Origin: Marinilabiliales bacterium
GTDB lineage: Bacteria > Bacteroidota > Bacteroidia > Bacteroidales > PUMT01
DNA length: 64,000 nucleotides
Direction: 5' to 3'
Assembly (NCBI GenBank): GCA_007695015.1
Contig: REEN01000072.1
Location: 1-64,000, forward strand
Shown: positions 17,310-26,979 of the stretch, piece by piece
Position numbering within the stretch: the first letter of the stretch is position 1
How the letters are laid out: the number at the start of each line of letters is the position of its first letter
Notes under the pieces: model-generated
Database searches by the model: none
Told to the model about the DNA's origin: nothing
What the model saw: the letters and a program-made list of their open reading frames with translations, nothing else
Position numbers and translations under genes: made by a program

Positions 17310-19724
17310 TTATTCGTTTCTGAGTACGTCAACCGGATTGAGGTTTGCTGCGCGCCACGATTGGATTCCGACTGTGAGCAATGCGATAATGTATGTTATT
17401 GCCGTTGCTGACAGGAAGGCCGGTATTCCCGGTTCAATCCTGTATGCAAAATTTTCAAGCCACCGATCCATCAAAAGCCAGGCTGCAGGCCAGGATATTA
17501 TGGCAGCTGTAAGCACAAGAATGTTTATTTCCCTCGACAGCAGCAGCATGATTGATGAGGGAGATGCTCCCATAGCTTTCCGCACCCCTATCTCTTTGGT
17601 TCTCTTTTCGGTATTGAATGATGCCATGCCCAGCAAGCCCAGGGCAGCAATCAGGACAGCCAGCAGTGCAAAAATTTTGAATATTTTCCTTGCGCGGATC
17701 TCCTGCGTATAGAGCTGCATCAGATCGTCTTCAAGAAAAGAATATATAAACGGGGCATCTCCGGCAAAACCAGTCCAGTGCTGTTCAATATGCCTTATTG
17801 CAGAAGGTGTATTGTTGAGGTCAACCCTTATTGCCGTTAACCAGGCAGGTCTCCCTGGCAGTCTTACAACCATGGGCCTGATATTGCGGTGCAGTGATTC
17901 AAAATTGACATCATCAAGGATCCCGATTACCGGGCTAATAAGATCATCATGAGGAAAGACAATTTTGCCATCGGGAGATCCGTCAAATCCAAGTATCGTT
18001 GCGAGAGGTTTGTTTATAATTACAGCATCCCTGTCAGATCCGTAACCTGCCGAAAAAAACCGGCCTTCTGCCATCCTCATACCCATTGTCTCCAGGTAAT
18101 GCTCGTCGGCAGTTACAACCATTACCTGGGTTAACTCTTCGAGAGGTTTTCCATGCCGGTAGATGGCGGTACCCCCGGCAGGATAGCCCGGAAGGGTATT
18201 GCAGTAACTTACGTTGATGATTCCTTCATGTTTCAGCAGCTCATCCCTGAAGGCTTCCTGCTGATCACCCAGGATCTGGGTGCGTTCCAGGATCAGCAGT
18301 CCTTCCTTCTCGTACCCCTTATCGGTGGAGTGGATAAACCTGAGCTGTCCTGATACAATGAATGTTGCAATAAACAGTGCAATAGTTATTGCAAACTGTG
18401 CCACAACAAGGATTTTTCTGAGTGAGCTGCTCCGGTTGCCTGTGCCGGTATCACCCTTGAGGACCTTGACAGGCTTGAAAGATGAAAGGAAAAATGCCGG
18501 GTAGCTTCCTGCAAGTATGCCGGTGAGCAGGCTGAACACGACCAGGCCCGGTATAATGTACCAGTCGGCGAAATAGTTTAGTTCGAACGACTTGTATGTT
18601 ATATTGTTGAAAAAGGGAAGTGACAGCTCAAGCAGTGTAATAGCCATCACCATTGATATTATGCTCACAATTACAGATTCAACAAGGAACTGCCGTACCA
18701 GGGTGCCCCGGCTGCCGCCCAGTGTTTTTCTGACCCCTATCTCTTTTGCCCGGCCAGAAAAACGCGCCGTAGCAAGGTTCATAAAGTTGATGCATGCAAT
18801 GATCAGGATAAAGGCAGCTATTATTGAAAAGAAATAGACGGCGGTCATGCTGCCCCCTTCGTTTACCTGATGGTCAGCATCTGAATGAAGATGTATACTT
18901 TCAATATTCTCCGTCCTGAACCTGTAAAACCCTCCTTCCTTTTCAAATGCCTCAATGCCCCTGCCTACTGACAGTTCAGATTCGGGACTTACATACCTGT
19001 ATACAAGATCCTGCAGTTTTTCGTTGAATTCTTCTATGCCGGTACCTTTGGCAAGCACTATATAGTTGTATATATAATTGTACAGCCAGCGCTGGAAGTA
19101 TACCTCATGTTCTGGCATTACAGTTTCAATGGAGGCCAGGTAATTGTACCTGAAATGAGAATTATGGGGCATATTCTCAGAAACACCCGTGACCTCAAAA
19201 AGGTCTCTCTCATTCATCAGGATAGTCTTGCCCACAGGGTTTTCCGGGCCAAAAAGCCTGAGGGCAGTTTCCTCGGAAATGACGATGGTGTTTGGCCTCG
19301 AAAGAGCGGTGGCAGGGTCACCTTCGATCAATGGCACTGAGAATACATTATAAAAGTTGGGATCTGCATAGAAAAAATTCTCTTCGATGAAGTTCCTGTC
19401 GCCTGCCTTTATAATTGCCCTGGATACAGGGAATATCCTGCAGGACTCTTCGATCTCGGCAAACTCCCGGTCGAGTGCCTCCTTCATTGCCCCTGACGTG
19501 TAGGCTGAGAAGAAGTGGCTGCCGCCATGGGCAGATTCAATTCCTATCCTGTAGGTGCGGTCTGATTTTTCATGATACCGGTCATAACTCAGTTCACTTG
19601 TCACGAATAGCAGTATCAGAATGCAACTCGCTATGCCTATGGTCAACCCCGCAATGCTTATGAATGAGTAAGCTTTTTGCCGTCTGAGGGTGCGGATCGC
19701 CATTAGGATCTGGTTCTTCAGCAT
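17310..19724 (-). CDS. FtsX/MacB-type ABC transporter permease, downstream paralog
   Basis: The protein has 804 residues. One transmembrane helix near residues 20-42 (A-G-L-T-I-G-I-A-S-C-I-L) is followed by a MacB_PCD periplasmic domain, a block of three helices (about 285-420), a second periplasmic domain, and three C-terminal helices starting near F-A-L-L-A-V-L-I-A-A-L-G. F-N-T-E-K-R-T-K-E-I-G-V-R-K-A-M-G-A is the FtsX signature. There is no ATPase domain and no ATPase gene beside it. Members are usually mechanotransmission permeases for efflux or lipoprotein handling. It is the tandem paralog of the gene 69 bases upstream, with the same length and largely the same residues. Confidence 0.88.
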   Translation of the reverse strand: MLKNQILMAIRTLRRQKAYSFISIAGLTIGIASCILILLFVTSELSYDRYHEKSDRTYRIGIESAHGGSHFFSAYTSGAMKEALDREFAEIEESCRIFPVSRAIIKAGDRNFIEENFFYADPNFYNVFSVPLIEGDPATALSRPNTIVISEETALRLFGPENPVGKTILMNERDLFEVTGVSENMPHNSHFRYNYLASIETVMPEHEVYFQRWLYNYIYNYIVLAKGTGIEEFNEKLQDLVYRYVSPESELSVGRGIEAFEKEGGFYRFRTENIESIHLHSDADHQVNEGGSMTAVYFFSIIAAFILIIACINFMNLATARFSGRAKEIGVRKTLGGSRGTLVRQFLVESVIVSIISMVMAITLLELSLPFFNNITYKSFELNYFADWYIIPGLVVFSLLTGILAGSYPAFFLSSFKPVKVLKGDTGTGNRSSSLRKILVVAQFAITIALFIATFIVSGQLRFIHSTDKGYEKEGLLILERTQILGDQQEAFRDELLKHEGIINVSYCNTLPGYPAGGTAIYRHGKPLEELTQVMVVTADEHYLETMGMRMAEGRFFSAGYGSDRDAVIINKPLATILGFDGSPDGKIVFPHDDLISPVIGILDDVNFESLHRNIRPMVVRLPGRPAWLTAIRVDLNNTPSAIRHIEQHWTGFAGDAPFIYSFLEDDLMQLYTQEIRARKIFKIFALLAVLIAALGLLGMASFNTEKRTKEIGVRKAMGASPSSIMLLLSREINILVLTAAIISWPAAWLLMDRWLENFAYRIEPGIPAFLSATAITYIIALLTVGIQSWRAANLNPVDVLRNE

Positions 19725-19793
19725 CGATGATAATTATAAGTATTTTATATTCTTAATGACTGTAATATTCCGAAAATTCTCCTTGTATGCTTC

Positions 19794-22208
19794 TTACTCA
19801 TCCCGCAGTACGTCAACCGGATTGAGGTTTGCTGCGCGCCATGACTGGAGGCCTACCGTGAGCAATGCGATAATGTATGTTATTACCGTTGCTGCAAGAA
19901 AGGTCAGTATTCCCGGTTCAATCCTGTATGCAAAATTGTCAAGCCACCTGTTCATCAGAAACCAGGCTGCAGGCCATGCTATCAGTGTTGAAATCAGTAT
20001 AAGCCAGTTTATCTCCTTTGACATCAGCATTATTATCGAAGATGGTAATGCACCCATAGCTTTCCGTATACCAATCTCTTTTGTTCTTTTTTCAGTATTG
20101 AATGATGCCATGCCCAGCAAGCCCAGGGCTGCTATAAAGACAGCCAGTATTGCGAATATTTCGAAAATGCTTCTTGTGCGGATATCCTGGGTATATAGCT
20201 GCATGAGGTCATCTTCGAGGAAAGAATATACAAACGGGGCATCGCCGGCAAACTCTGACCATATGGATTCAATATGTGCCAGGGCAGAAGCTATTTGATT
20301 ACCATCAAGGCGGATTGCCATAAGCCAGGCGGGACTGTCAAGTTCCCATATAATCATAGGCCTTATGTTCCGGTGCAGGGATTCGAAGTTGGCATCTTCA
20401 AGAACTCCGATTATTGGACTTACCAGGTCCCTGTGCGGGAAAACCAGAGCTTCTGAGGTTGGCTGTTCCAGGTTCATGACCCTTGCCAGTTGCTTGTTTA
20501 TTATGACAGCATCCCTGTCTGTACTGTAATTTGGAGAGAAGAACCGTCCTTCCTCCAGTTTCATACCCACAGTCTCCAGATAATGCTCATCAGCCCATAT
20601 AACAAGGGTCTGGGCGATATTTTCAGGGGAGTCTCCATATTTGTGAGTTGAGGTGCCGGAAAAATCATACCCGGGCAAAGAGGAGCAATAGCTTGCGTTG
20701 AGAATGTTTTCGTGGCGTAGCAACTCATCCCTGAAGGCTGTCTGACGGTCGTTCAGTATATGGGTACGTTTAAGGATGAGCAGTCCCTCTTTTGCATAAC
20801 CCGGGTCCTTGAAATGGATGAACCTGAGCTGTCCGGATACTATGAACGTTGCAACAAAGAGTGAAATCGTGATTGCAAATTGTGCAACTACAAGGACCTT
20901 CCTGAGACCGCTGCTCCGGTCACCGGCTCCGGTCTCCCCTTTAAGGACACTGACAGGCTTGAAGGATGAGAGGAAAAATGCCGGGTAACTGCCGGCTACT
21001 ATTCCTGTTACCAGGCTGAACAGTAACAGTCCGGGTATAATGTACCAATCCGAAAGATAGTTTAATTCAAATGACTTGTAGGTCAATTTATTGAAAAAGG
21101 GAAGTGACAGCTCCAGAAGTGTAACCGCCAGTATCATGGCGATTAAGCTGACCAGTAACGATTCAACCAGAAATTGTCTGACCAGGTTTCCTTTACTGCT
21201 GCCCAGTGTTTTTCTTACTCCGATCTCTTTTGCCCTTGCCGAAAAACGTGCGGTTGAAAGGTTCATAAAATTTATGCAGGCGATTATCAGGATAAAAATG
21301 GCAATGATTGAGAAGAAATATATGGTTGTTATGCTTCCTCCTTCATTTAACTGGTTGTCAGATTTTGAATAAAGGTGAATATCTTCAATATTCTCAATAA
21401 AAAACCTGTACACCCCGCCCTCTGTCTCAAAGGCCTCAATATCAATACCCATTGCCATTTCAACCTCCGGCCCGACATATTTGTACACAAGTTCCTGAAG
21501 TCGCTCTGTGAAAGTGTTCCTGTTCGCAGTTTCTGCCAGTAACATGTATGTGTAAAGATTGTTGCTTGTCCATCGTATCCAGTATTGCTCCATCCAGGGC
21601 TTAACAGTTTCAATAGATGCAAGGAAATCATACCTGAAATGGGAATTGTGTGGCATATTTTCTGAAATTCCAGTTACTTCGAGCAGTGCATCCTCATTGA
21701 CCATTAATGTCTTTCCCATAGGATTGTCGTTACCGAACAGCCTTTGTGCTGTCTCCTGCGACAGGATTACGGTGTTTGGCCTTGAAAGGGCCGTGGCAGG
21801 ATCTCCTTCGATGAGGGGAACCGTAAAGAGGTTGAAGAAATTTGAGTCAGCGTAAAAGAAGTTGTCCTCCACAAAACTACTCTCATCAACCCTTATGACC
21901 GGCCTTGTGATGTGGTAAAGCCGGCAGGCCTCTTCGACCTCGCTGAATTCATAATCAAGCGCATCCTTCATTGCACCGGATGTAACTGCAGAAAATACAT
22001 GGCTGTCGCCGAAAAGAGCCTCTATACCTGCCCTGTAAATCCGGCCGGACTTTTCATGGTGCCTGTCATAGCTCAGTTCACTTGATACAAAAAGAATTAT
22101 AAGAAGGCAGCTTGCAATTCCTATGGTTAAACCCGCAAGGTTTATCAGTGAAAACCCTTTTTGTCTTATTAAGTTTCGGAATGCAATTACTATATGATTT
22201 TTGAACAT
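19794..22208 (-). CDS. FtsX/MacB-type ABC transporter permease, upstream paralog
   Basis: The protein has 804 residues with the same architecture as the neighbouring copy: helix near 20-42, MacB_PCD domain, three-helix FtsX block, second MacB_PCD domain and C-terminal FtsX block with T-K-E-I-G-I-R-K-A-M-G. The two copies agree closely throughout, including L-F-V-S-S-E-L-S-Y-D-R-H-H-E-K-S-type segments. Divergence is greatest in the periplasmic domains. This points to tandem gene duplication followed by divergence in the sensing or export part. No ATPase partner is encoded nearby, so both must use one made elsewhere, or the families act with a shared ATPase. Confidence 0.88.
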   Translation of the reverse strand: MFKNHIVIAFRNLIRQKGFSLINLAGLTIGIASCLLIILFVSSELSYDRHHEKSGRIYRAGIEALFGDSHVFSAVTSGAMKDALDYEFSEVEEACRLYHITRPVIRVDESSFVEDNFFYADSNFFNLFTVPLIEGDPATALSRPNTVILSQETAQRLFGNDNPMGKTLMVNEDALLEVTGISENMPHNSHFRYDFLASIETVKPWMEQYWIRWTSNNLYTYMLLAETANRNTFTERLQELVYKYVGPEVEMAMGIDIEAFETEGGVYRFFIENIEDIHLYSKSDNQLNEGGSITTIYFFSIIAIFILIIACINFMNLSTARFSARAKEIGVRKTLGSSKGNLVRQFLVESLLVSLIAMILAVTLLELSLPFFNKLTYKSFELNYLSDWYIIPGLLLFSLVTGIVAGSYPAFFLSSFKPVSVLKGETGAGDRSSGLRKVLVVAQFAITISLFVATFIVSGQLRFIHFKDPGYAKEGLLILKRTHILNDRQTAFRDELLRHENILNASYCSSLPGYDFSGTSTHKYGDSPENIAQTLVIWADEHYLETVGMKLEEGRFFSPNYSTDRDAVIINKQLARVMNLEQPTSEALVFPHRDLVSPIIGVLEDANFESLHRNIRPMIIWELDSPAWLMAIRLDGNQIASALAHIESIWSEFAGDAPFVYSFLEDDLMQLYTQDIRTRSIFEIFAILAVFIAALGLLGMASFNTEKRTKEIGIRKAMGALPSSIIMLMSKEINWLILISTLIAWPAAWFLMNRWLDNFAYRIEPGILTFLAATVITYIIALLTVGLQSWRAANLNPVDVLRDE

Positions 22209-22513
22209 GAATTGATTGGATTAAGTCAGGTTAATATCATATTTGTTTCAGGACAAACTTTCTATTATTTATCAAAAAACAGGCCGATGGCAATAAAGGG
22301 CAGGATGTTAGACAGTTGGCATTAAATTTGAATTGTCTTCATGTCCGGTTACTGCCCGTTTTCAGTACAGTTGATGTGCGGAAACGTACAATATTTGATC
22401 ATTTGGGATTAATCCGGACTTTGCATCCGGCAGAGGAGCAATAAAAAGTCATCCATCTACTCGGTGATTGATGACAGATGTGCAGTAAAATATAATATGA
22501 GAAAACCGCAGCA
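22209..22513. other. Intergenic region, no gene seen
   Basis: About 305 bases between two minus-strand genes. I see no ORF, hairpin or promoter box that stands out. It must hold the promoter of the permease pair and the 3' end of nothing recognisable. Confidence 0.4.
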
Positions 22514-23497
22514 CTAAATATTTTCCGATATTTTGTTGGCCATTATTTTTTCCCGGCTGATATTATTGTCATAAATAAACAATACTCCTGTAACAATTAT
22601 TATTGAAAGGGCCCCTGCCAGTCCGGTAACACCCGTTGTAAGGTCATTCCCCCCTTTCAGAAGCATTAATGATATTCCGGCTGTTCCGTTCAATGTGCCG
22701 TGCATGACTGATGCAGCTATAACCGACCCTGACTTGATCGTTATATAAAGAAACAGCGGGCTTAGCAATACGCAGAACAAAACCATCATAAATACCCCTG
22801 CCACCGGGTACTGAGGGTAATTATGCCCCATCAGGATGAGGGGTGCATGCCAGAAGCCCCAGGCAATGCCTGTCAGCAGCGATGCTTTCATGAAGCTCAT
22901 ATCCCTGAATTGGCGGACAAGGAAACCGCGCCACCCGAGTTCCTCTCCAAAACCTGCAACCGCATTGATCGTTAATCCGGCTATCAGCCCTGAAACAAGG
23001 GTCATCCATACAGGGTGAAAAGGCATGATCTCGATTGATATCCGCATCTGCTCAAGTTCTTCGGGGGTCAGCATCTCCTTGTACCTGTCAAACATCCCTT
23101 CCATTCCGGGAGAGTAGGACACACCAGGGTATAACAGGCTTATAGCTACAGAGCCAAATACTATTACCGGGGCAATGAGCCAGGCAACAAGGAACCATTT
23201 ATTTACATTGAATGAAATGAACAGCTTCTTCCGTATATCTTCCCGGTAAATGATTTTCTCGACAACGAGGACTGATATCATGGGAATAAACATGTAGGAT
23301 GTTGCAAGGATCAATCCTCCCGTACTGCTTAATTGTCCGCCCAGCAGGTAGAAAATTCCGGCAACGGTAAAGCTGATACCAAATGTAAGTAGCAGAAAGA
23401 GGGTCGTTTTATTAATTGGTTGCATTTTGCGCGATTTTTGCTGAAAACGTCTTATAATTTTCCCTAAAGCTGGTAAAGCTGCCGGTAGTATTCTCAT
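22514..23497 (-). CDS. CPBP-family intramembrane metalloprotease
   Basis: The 327-residue polytopic protein has the CPBP (Abi/CAAX-like) motifs: G-E-E-L-G-W-R-G-F (catalytic Glu pair near 184), G-F-W-H-A-P-L (His near 215) and H-G-T-L-N-G (near 268). This is the Rce1-like glutamic intramembrane protease layout with about eight helices. Bacterial members process prenylated or hydrophobic peptides or act in bacteriocin immunity and stress; the substrate here is unknown. The ATG at 23497 overlaps the stop of the upstream gene by four bases (ATGA), so translation is probably coupled. A Met at residue 25 (23425) is an alternative start that would remove a basic N-terminal tail. Confidence 0.85.
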   Translation of the reverse strand: MRILPAALPALGKIIRRFQQKSRKMQPINKTTLFLLLTFGISFTVAGIFYLLGGQLSSTGGLILATSYMFIPMISVLVVEKIIYREDIRKKLFISFNVNKWFLVAWLIAPVIVFGSVAISLLYPGVSYSPGMEGMFDRYKEMLTPEELEQMRISIEIMPFHPVWMTLVSGLIAGLTINAVAGFGEELGWRGFLVRQFRDMSFMKASLLTGIAWGFWHAPLILMGHNYPQYPVAGVFMMVLFCVLLSPLFLYITIKSGSVIAASVMHGTLNGTAGISLMLLKGGNDLTTGVTGLAGALSIIIVTGVLFIYDNNISREKIMANKISENI

Positions 23498-23955
23498 ACG
23501 AGCAACCAGCCTGCAGCCAGGCCAAACAACACACTGTAGATAACAGCCTCCATCTGGATAGTCCAGAACACTTTTCTTTTAACGAATTCGGGCTTCATGT
23601 ATATCAAACCTTCAAGTGTGTTGGAAAACGGAATTGCACTGCAGAAATCTGCATACACAAACATCAATCCCCCGAAAAACAGGAATTTCAAGCCGAAGGA
23701 GAGATCTCCCAGCACACCGAGGACAGGGTATAGCACTACCGACATAAATATGGCCCTCACCAGTTGTACTGGTATTATTTTTTTATTGACATTCAGGGCT
23801 TCTGAGGAATCGGACATGTTTCTGAGAAACGACTTGTAAAGCTGGTCCCTTCCACCGTATAACTTTTTTGAAAACTGATAATTAATTACTCCCGCGATAT
23901 AATATGCTATCGTATGGATCACGAAAAACAACAGTGTGAATTTTGCATACTCCAT
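23494..23955 (-). CDS. Small four-helix membrane protein, partner of the CPBP protease
   Basis: The 153-residue protein has about four transmembrane segments: near residues 6-25, 62-82, 88-105 and 132-152. A charged, Lys/Arg-containing segment (Q-F-S-K-K-L-Y-G-G-R-D) lies between the first two. I do not recognise the family. Its stop codon overlaps the start of the CPBP protease gene by four bases and it follows the TonB-receptor gene by 28 bases, so the three form one transcript. A partner or chaperone of the protease is a reasonable inference from coupling only. Confidence 0.7.
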   Translation of the reverse strand: MEYAKFTLLFFVIHTIAYYIAGVINYQFSKKLYGGRDQLYKSFLRNMSDSSEALNVNKKIIPVQLVRAIFMSVVLYPVLGVLGDLSFGLKFLFFGGLMFVYADFCSAIPFSNTLEGLIYMKPEFVKRKVFWTIQMEAVIYSVLFGLAAGWLLV

Positions 23956-23983
23956 TTCATCATTTTTAAAGGTTCATTATTGA

Positions 23984-26362
23984 TCAGAAATATATCCTGT
24001 ATGTCATCATCGGCATGAAGCCCATCTGGTAGTGAGTGACGGCTTCCTTTTTGTTGTTGTCCCAGTTCTGGACGAAAACATTCTGCCTGTTGGTTATGTT
24101 CTGCAGGTCAAGTCCCCACTCATGGTCGAAGCTCTGCCGGTTCAGACGGAATGTTATCCGGCCGTTGAGCCTGAAATAATCGGGAAACCTTTCATTATAT
24201 GATTCACTCCATATGTAGCGAAGGGCATTGTCGGCGAGGGACTGCTCTTCATCTATCGGGAGCTTGCGGTGGCCTCCGGCATAGACCGTTTTCAGGTCAA
24301 CCGACAGGAGGGAGTTCCTTCCAACCCTCCATTCATAGCCGGCAAGGGCATTGAAAACAAAATTGTTGTTGAATGCTGAATTGCGCCATACACCGTCATA
24401 TCCGCGGTATCCTGAATCAAAGACTGATGCTGTAACCAGGTAATAGAATCCCTTGTTGAGGAACTTTTCAAGCGTAAGTTCAATGCCTTTGTTTTCTCCT
24501 GTACCAGAGTTTTCCATATTGTCAAACAGTTGGAAACCGAAGCCTCCGCCCTGGTTCATAAGTGAAAACTCCGGCCTGCGCCATGCTACGGGTATGTTGT
24601 AGAGCCTCTGGTAATAGACCTCCAGCTTCATCCTGTGCTCATCGCCCAGCAGCCTGTCATATCCTGCCACCAGGTGTATGCTGCGTGAGAAATCCAGATC
24701 GCGGTTTGTCTTTTCGTACACCATGTTCAGGGTGTCGGTAAGTCGCTGGCTGAAATATACCGCTTTCATCTGTGTCTGGCTGTGCATTCCTGCACCAAGG
24801 TTCAGCGACTGTCCCTTGATGAATTCCCATTTCAGTCCGAGTCTCGGCTCTACAGCATAGCTGTTGTTCATGAAAAGTCTTGAAGTATGTAATCCGGTTG
24901 AGACCGACAGCTCATCTGAGAAGCGGTGCTGCCACTCGGTGAACAGCCTGGCAAAACCCATGGTCCCGGAATTATTCAGGTAGTGCACGTACTTTTCCCC
25001 GGAAGGGTCAAGCTGCATGCCTGTATAGCTTACATCGTAGAAATCGTATACAAACCCGGTATTCAGGTAATTGCGGGAGTTGAAACGATGCGAATATTTT
25101 GACGAAAAGGTGTACTTCATCTCGCCCAGGGATTCCTTGATTTTCTGGTTATCGGGGTCAAAGCTAAGATCAAAGATATCGGCAGTGCTCTCTATTCCCG
25201 ATACAGCAATTGTATTTGTAAAGCGGGCATCGTCGTTAAGGTAATGTACATGGCTGACCCCAAGCACACCCATACGGTTGCTGTTGTGCAGGTCAAGCCC
25301 GGAAAAGCCGAACTGTGAGTCATCGTCCTGGCTTGCCAGCATTGCAATGCTGTTGTCGCCGCCAAGTCCGAATACCGATATGCGTCCCCGTTCAAGCGGA
25401 ACGTTTACCTTGAAGGATAGATCCTTGTATTGTGGTATCGCCGTTCCGGTGCCGAAGTCCATCCCTGCGGCATGCAGCACCTCCATGGTGCTGTAGCGGA
25501 AGTTTGCCATGTAGGATGCCTGGCTGTTCTGTGAAAACGGCCCCTCGGCGCCAAGCTCGAACCCGTTGAAGCCCACCTGTCCCATGAATTCATGTTTCTG
25601 GTTGTTCCCGTTGCGCATCCTGATATCGAAGGCGCCGGCCAGGGCATTTCCATACTCGGCCGGGAATGCACCGGTGTAAAAATCGGAGTTCGTAAGGTGG
25701 TTTATATTCAGCATGCTTATGGGCCCGCCGGTAGTGCCTATCGAACCGAAATGGTTCGGGTTTGGTATTTCAATACCTTCAAGCCTCCATAGCAGTCCGA
25801 GTGGCGAATTTCCCCTTATGACAATATCATTGCGCTGGTCGGATACAGAGGTAACCCCGGCATAATTGGCTGCCATACGTGACGGGTCGCCCAGGCTGCC
25901 GGCAAAGCGCTCGGTCTCGTCGATGGTAAATGAACGGGCGCTTACCACGGCCATCTCGTTTATTGCCTGATCTTTCCTGATATCGGGACGGATCGTCACG
26001 TCGTCCATCGTGTAAACCTGTTCTTCGAGAGTAATATCCATCACCAGCTCCCTTCCCGACCGGAGCAGCAGGTTGTTAAGGCCGGCCGGCTGATAGCCTA
26101 CCATGCTTACCTGGATATTGATGCGCCCCAGCGGGAGTCCGTCAATCCTGAATTCGCCGTTCCCGTTGGTGGCCGTGCCTCTTAGCGGATCGCTGCCCAG
26201 TATCACGACTGTTGCTCCGGGCAGGGGCAATTCAGTATAAGCATCCAGCACCCTTCCCCGGAAGGTCTGGGTCATCTCCTGTGAATACGCTTTCGCGGAA
26301 AAAAACAGTGTGGTAATGATCAGGCCGGTTAGAAAGGCCTTGTTGATGATCGAATTCTTCAT
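23984..26362 (-). CDS. TonB-dependent receptor with carboxypeptidase-regulatory-like N-domain
   Basis: The protein has 792 residues. A signal peptide ends near A-Y-S-Q (residue 28). A CarboxypepD_reg-like domain follows (about 33-115: F-R-G-R-V-L-D-A, P-L-P-G-A-T-V, T-N-G-N-G-E-F-R). The plug (about 130-245) has V-I-R-G-N-S-P-L-G-L-L-W-R-L-E-G and F-P-A-E-Y-G-N-A-L-A-G. The rest is a beta-barrel ending in an aromatic strand (M-M-T-Y-R-I-Y-F). No SusD-like partner gene is present, so it is not a standard polysaccharide utilisation pair. The barrel is on the short side (about 545 residues). The substrate is unknown. It heads the transcript with the small membrane protein and the CPBP protease. 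Confidence 0.88.
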   Translation of the reverse strand: MKNSIINKAFLTGLIITTLFFSAKAYSQEMTQTFRGRVLDAYTELPLPGATVVILGSDPLRGTATNGNGEFRIDGLPLGRINIQVSMVGYQPAGLNNLLLRSGRELVMDITLEEQVYTMDDVTIRPDIRKDQAINEMAVVSARSFTIDETERFAGSLGDPSRMAANYAGVTSVSDQRNDIVIRGNSPLGLLWRLEGIEIPNPNHFGSIGTTGGPISMLNINHLTNSDFYTGAFPAEYGNALAGAFDIRMRNGNNQKHEFMGQVGFNGFELGAEGPFSQNSQASYMANFRYSTMEVLHAAGMDFGTGTAIPQYKDLSFKVNVPLERGRISVFGLGGDNSIAMLASQDDDSQFGFSGLDLHNSNRMGVLGVSHVHYLNDDARFTNTIAVSGIESTADIFDLSFDPDNQKIKESLGEMKYTFSSKYSHRFNSRNYLNTGFVYDFYDVSYTGMQLDPSGEKYVHYLNNSGTMGFARLFTEWQHRFSDELSVSTGLHTSRLFMNNSYAVEPRLGLKWEFIKGQSLNLGAGMHSQTQMKAVYFSQRLTDTLNMVYEKTNRDLDFSRSIHLVAGYDRLLGDEHRMKLEVYYQRLYNIPVAWRRPEFSLMNQGGGFGFQLFDNMENSGTGENKGIELTLEKFLNKGFYYLVTASVFDSGYRGYDGVWRNSAFNNNFVFNALAGYEWRVGRNSLLSVDLKTVYAGGHRKLPIDEEQSLADNALRYIWSESYNERFPDYFRLNGRITFRLNRQSFDHEWGLDLQNITNRQNVFVQNWDNNKKEAVTHYQMGFMPMMTYRIYF

Positions 26363-26438
26363 TTGGTTTTTGATATTCCCTGGTTGTTGTTATTGTTACT
26401 GAATTTTTGCCGGTTTTTGCCAATTTGGACCGGTGATG

Positions 26439-26621
26439 CTATGAAAGCCCTATTCCTGTTGTGTAGTTTTCCTCCCTCTCTTTCAGCGGCCCTGTTATCC
26501 ATTCCAGCGCAATGAAGATGTATAAAAGCATGTGCGTTTTAATGTCCTGAACTTTCACATACATGTCAGTATTTGCCTTAATTTGTTTTTCGCTGGCTTT
26601 GCTATTGTTTTTAGTTTCCAT
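26439..26621 (-). CDS. Possible small protein, 60 residues
   Basis: An ATG frame upstream of the TonB-receptor gene on the same strand. The N-terminus is Lys/Asn-rich and hydrophilic and a hydrophobic patch (M-L-L-Y-I-F-I-A-L) follows near residue 31. No family is recognised. It may be a real small gene or chance; only position and composition support it. Confidence 0.25.
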   Translation of the reverse strand: METKNNSKASEKQIKANTDMYVKVQDIKTHMLLYIFIALEWITGPLKEREENYTTGIGLS

Positions 26622-26979
26622 GGTTGATAGTTTTATATGTTTGTAACAAAATTGCTTCTTCTTACTTTATCAGCGAAATTTATCCTGATGAACAGCTTTT
26701 TTTTCCGGATGAATGGCTTTGGATCACTCCTGGATGCTGTTCAGCCGTATATTATCAAACCACGGGCCACAGTTTATAAAATGCTAAAAAAAAGCACATT
26801 GATGGTTGCAGGGGTATTCGTGAAGTGTACGTAAGCAGTAATTCATGTCCGGAAACGGACATAATCCGGACGCCTGATCTGATCTTCAGGTAAGTTTTAG
26901 CAGGGATTTGGCGGCCCGGTAATTATTTGCATTGACCGCCGGCCAATACATCTCAATCCGGAGCTATGTATCTGCCGGC
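26622..26979. other. Intergenic region with a GAAA-loop hairpin
   Basis: About 360 bases between the double glycosidase gene (ending at 26980) and the genes downstream. It holds one perfect hairpin (26845-26862) and no convincing gene; a plus-strand frame at 26637-26834 looks like chance. Confidence 0.4.
26845..26862. repeat. 7-bp stem with GAAA loop
   Basis: ATGTCCG and CGGACAT pair around GAAA. It lies about 120 bases beyond the stop of the double glycosidase gene. There is no T-run, so a terminator role is uncertain. Confidence 0.45.

Noticed and set aside
26637-26834. Plus-strand frame of 65 codons with a hydrophobic start
   Set aside because: It is AT-rich, without known motif or conserved context; chance is the simpler reading.
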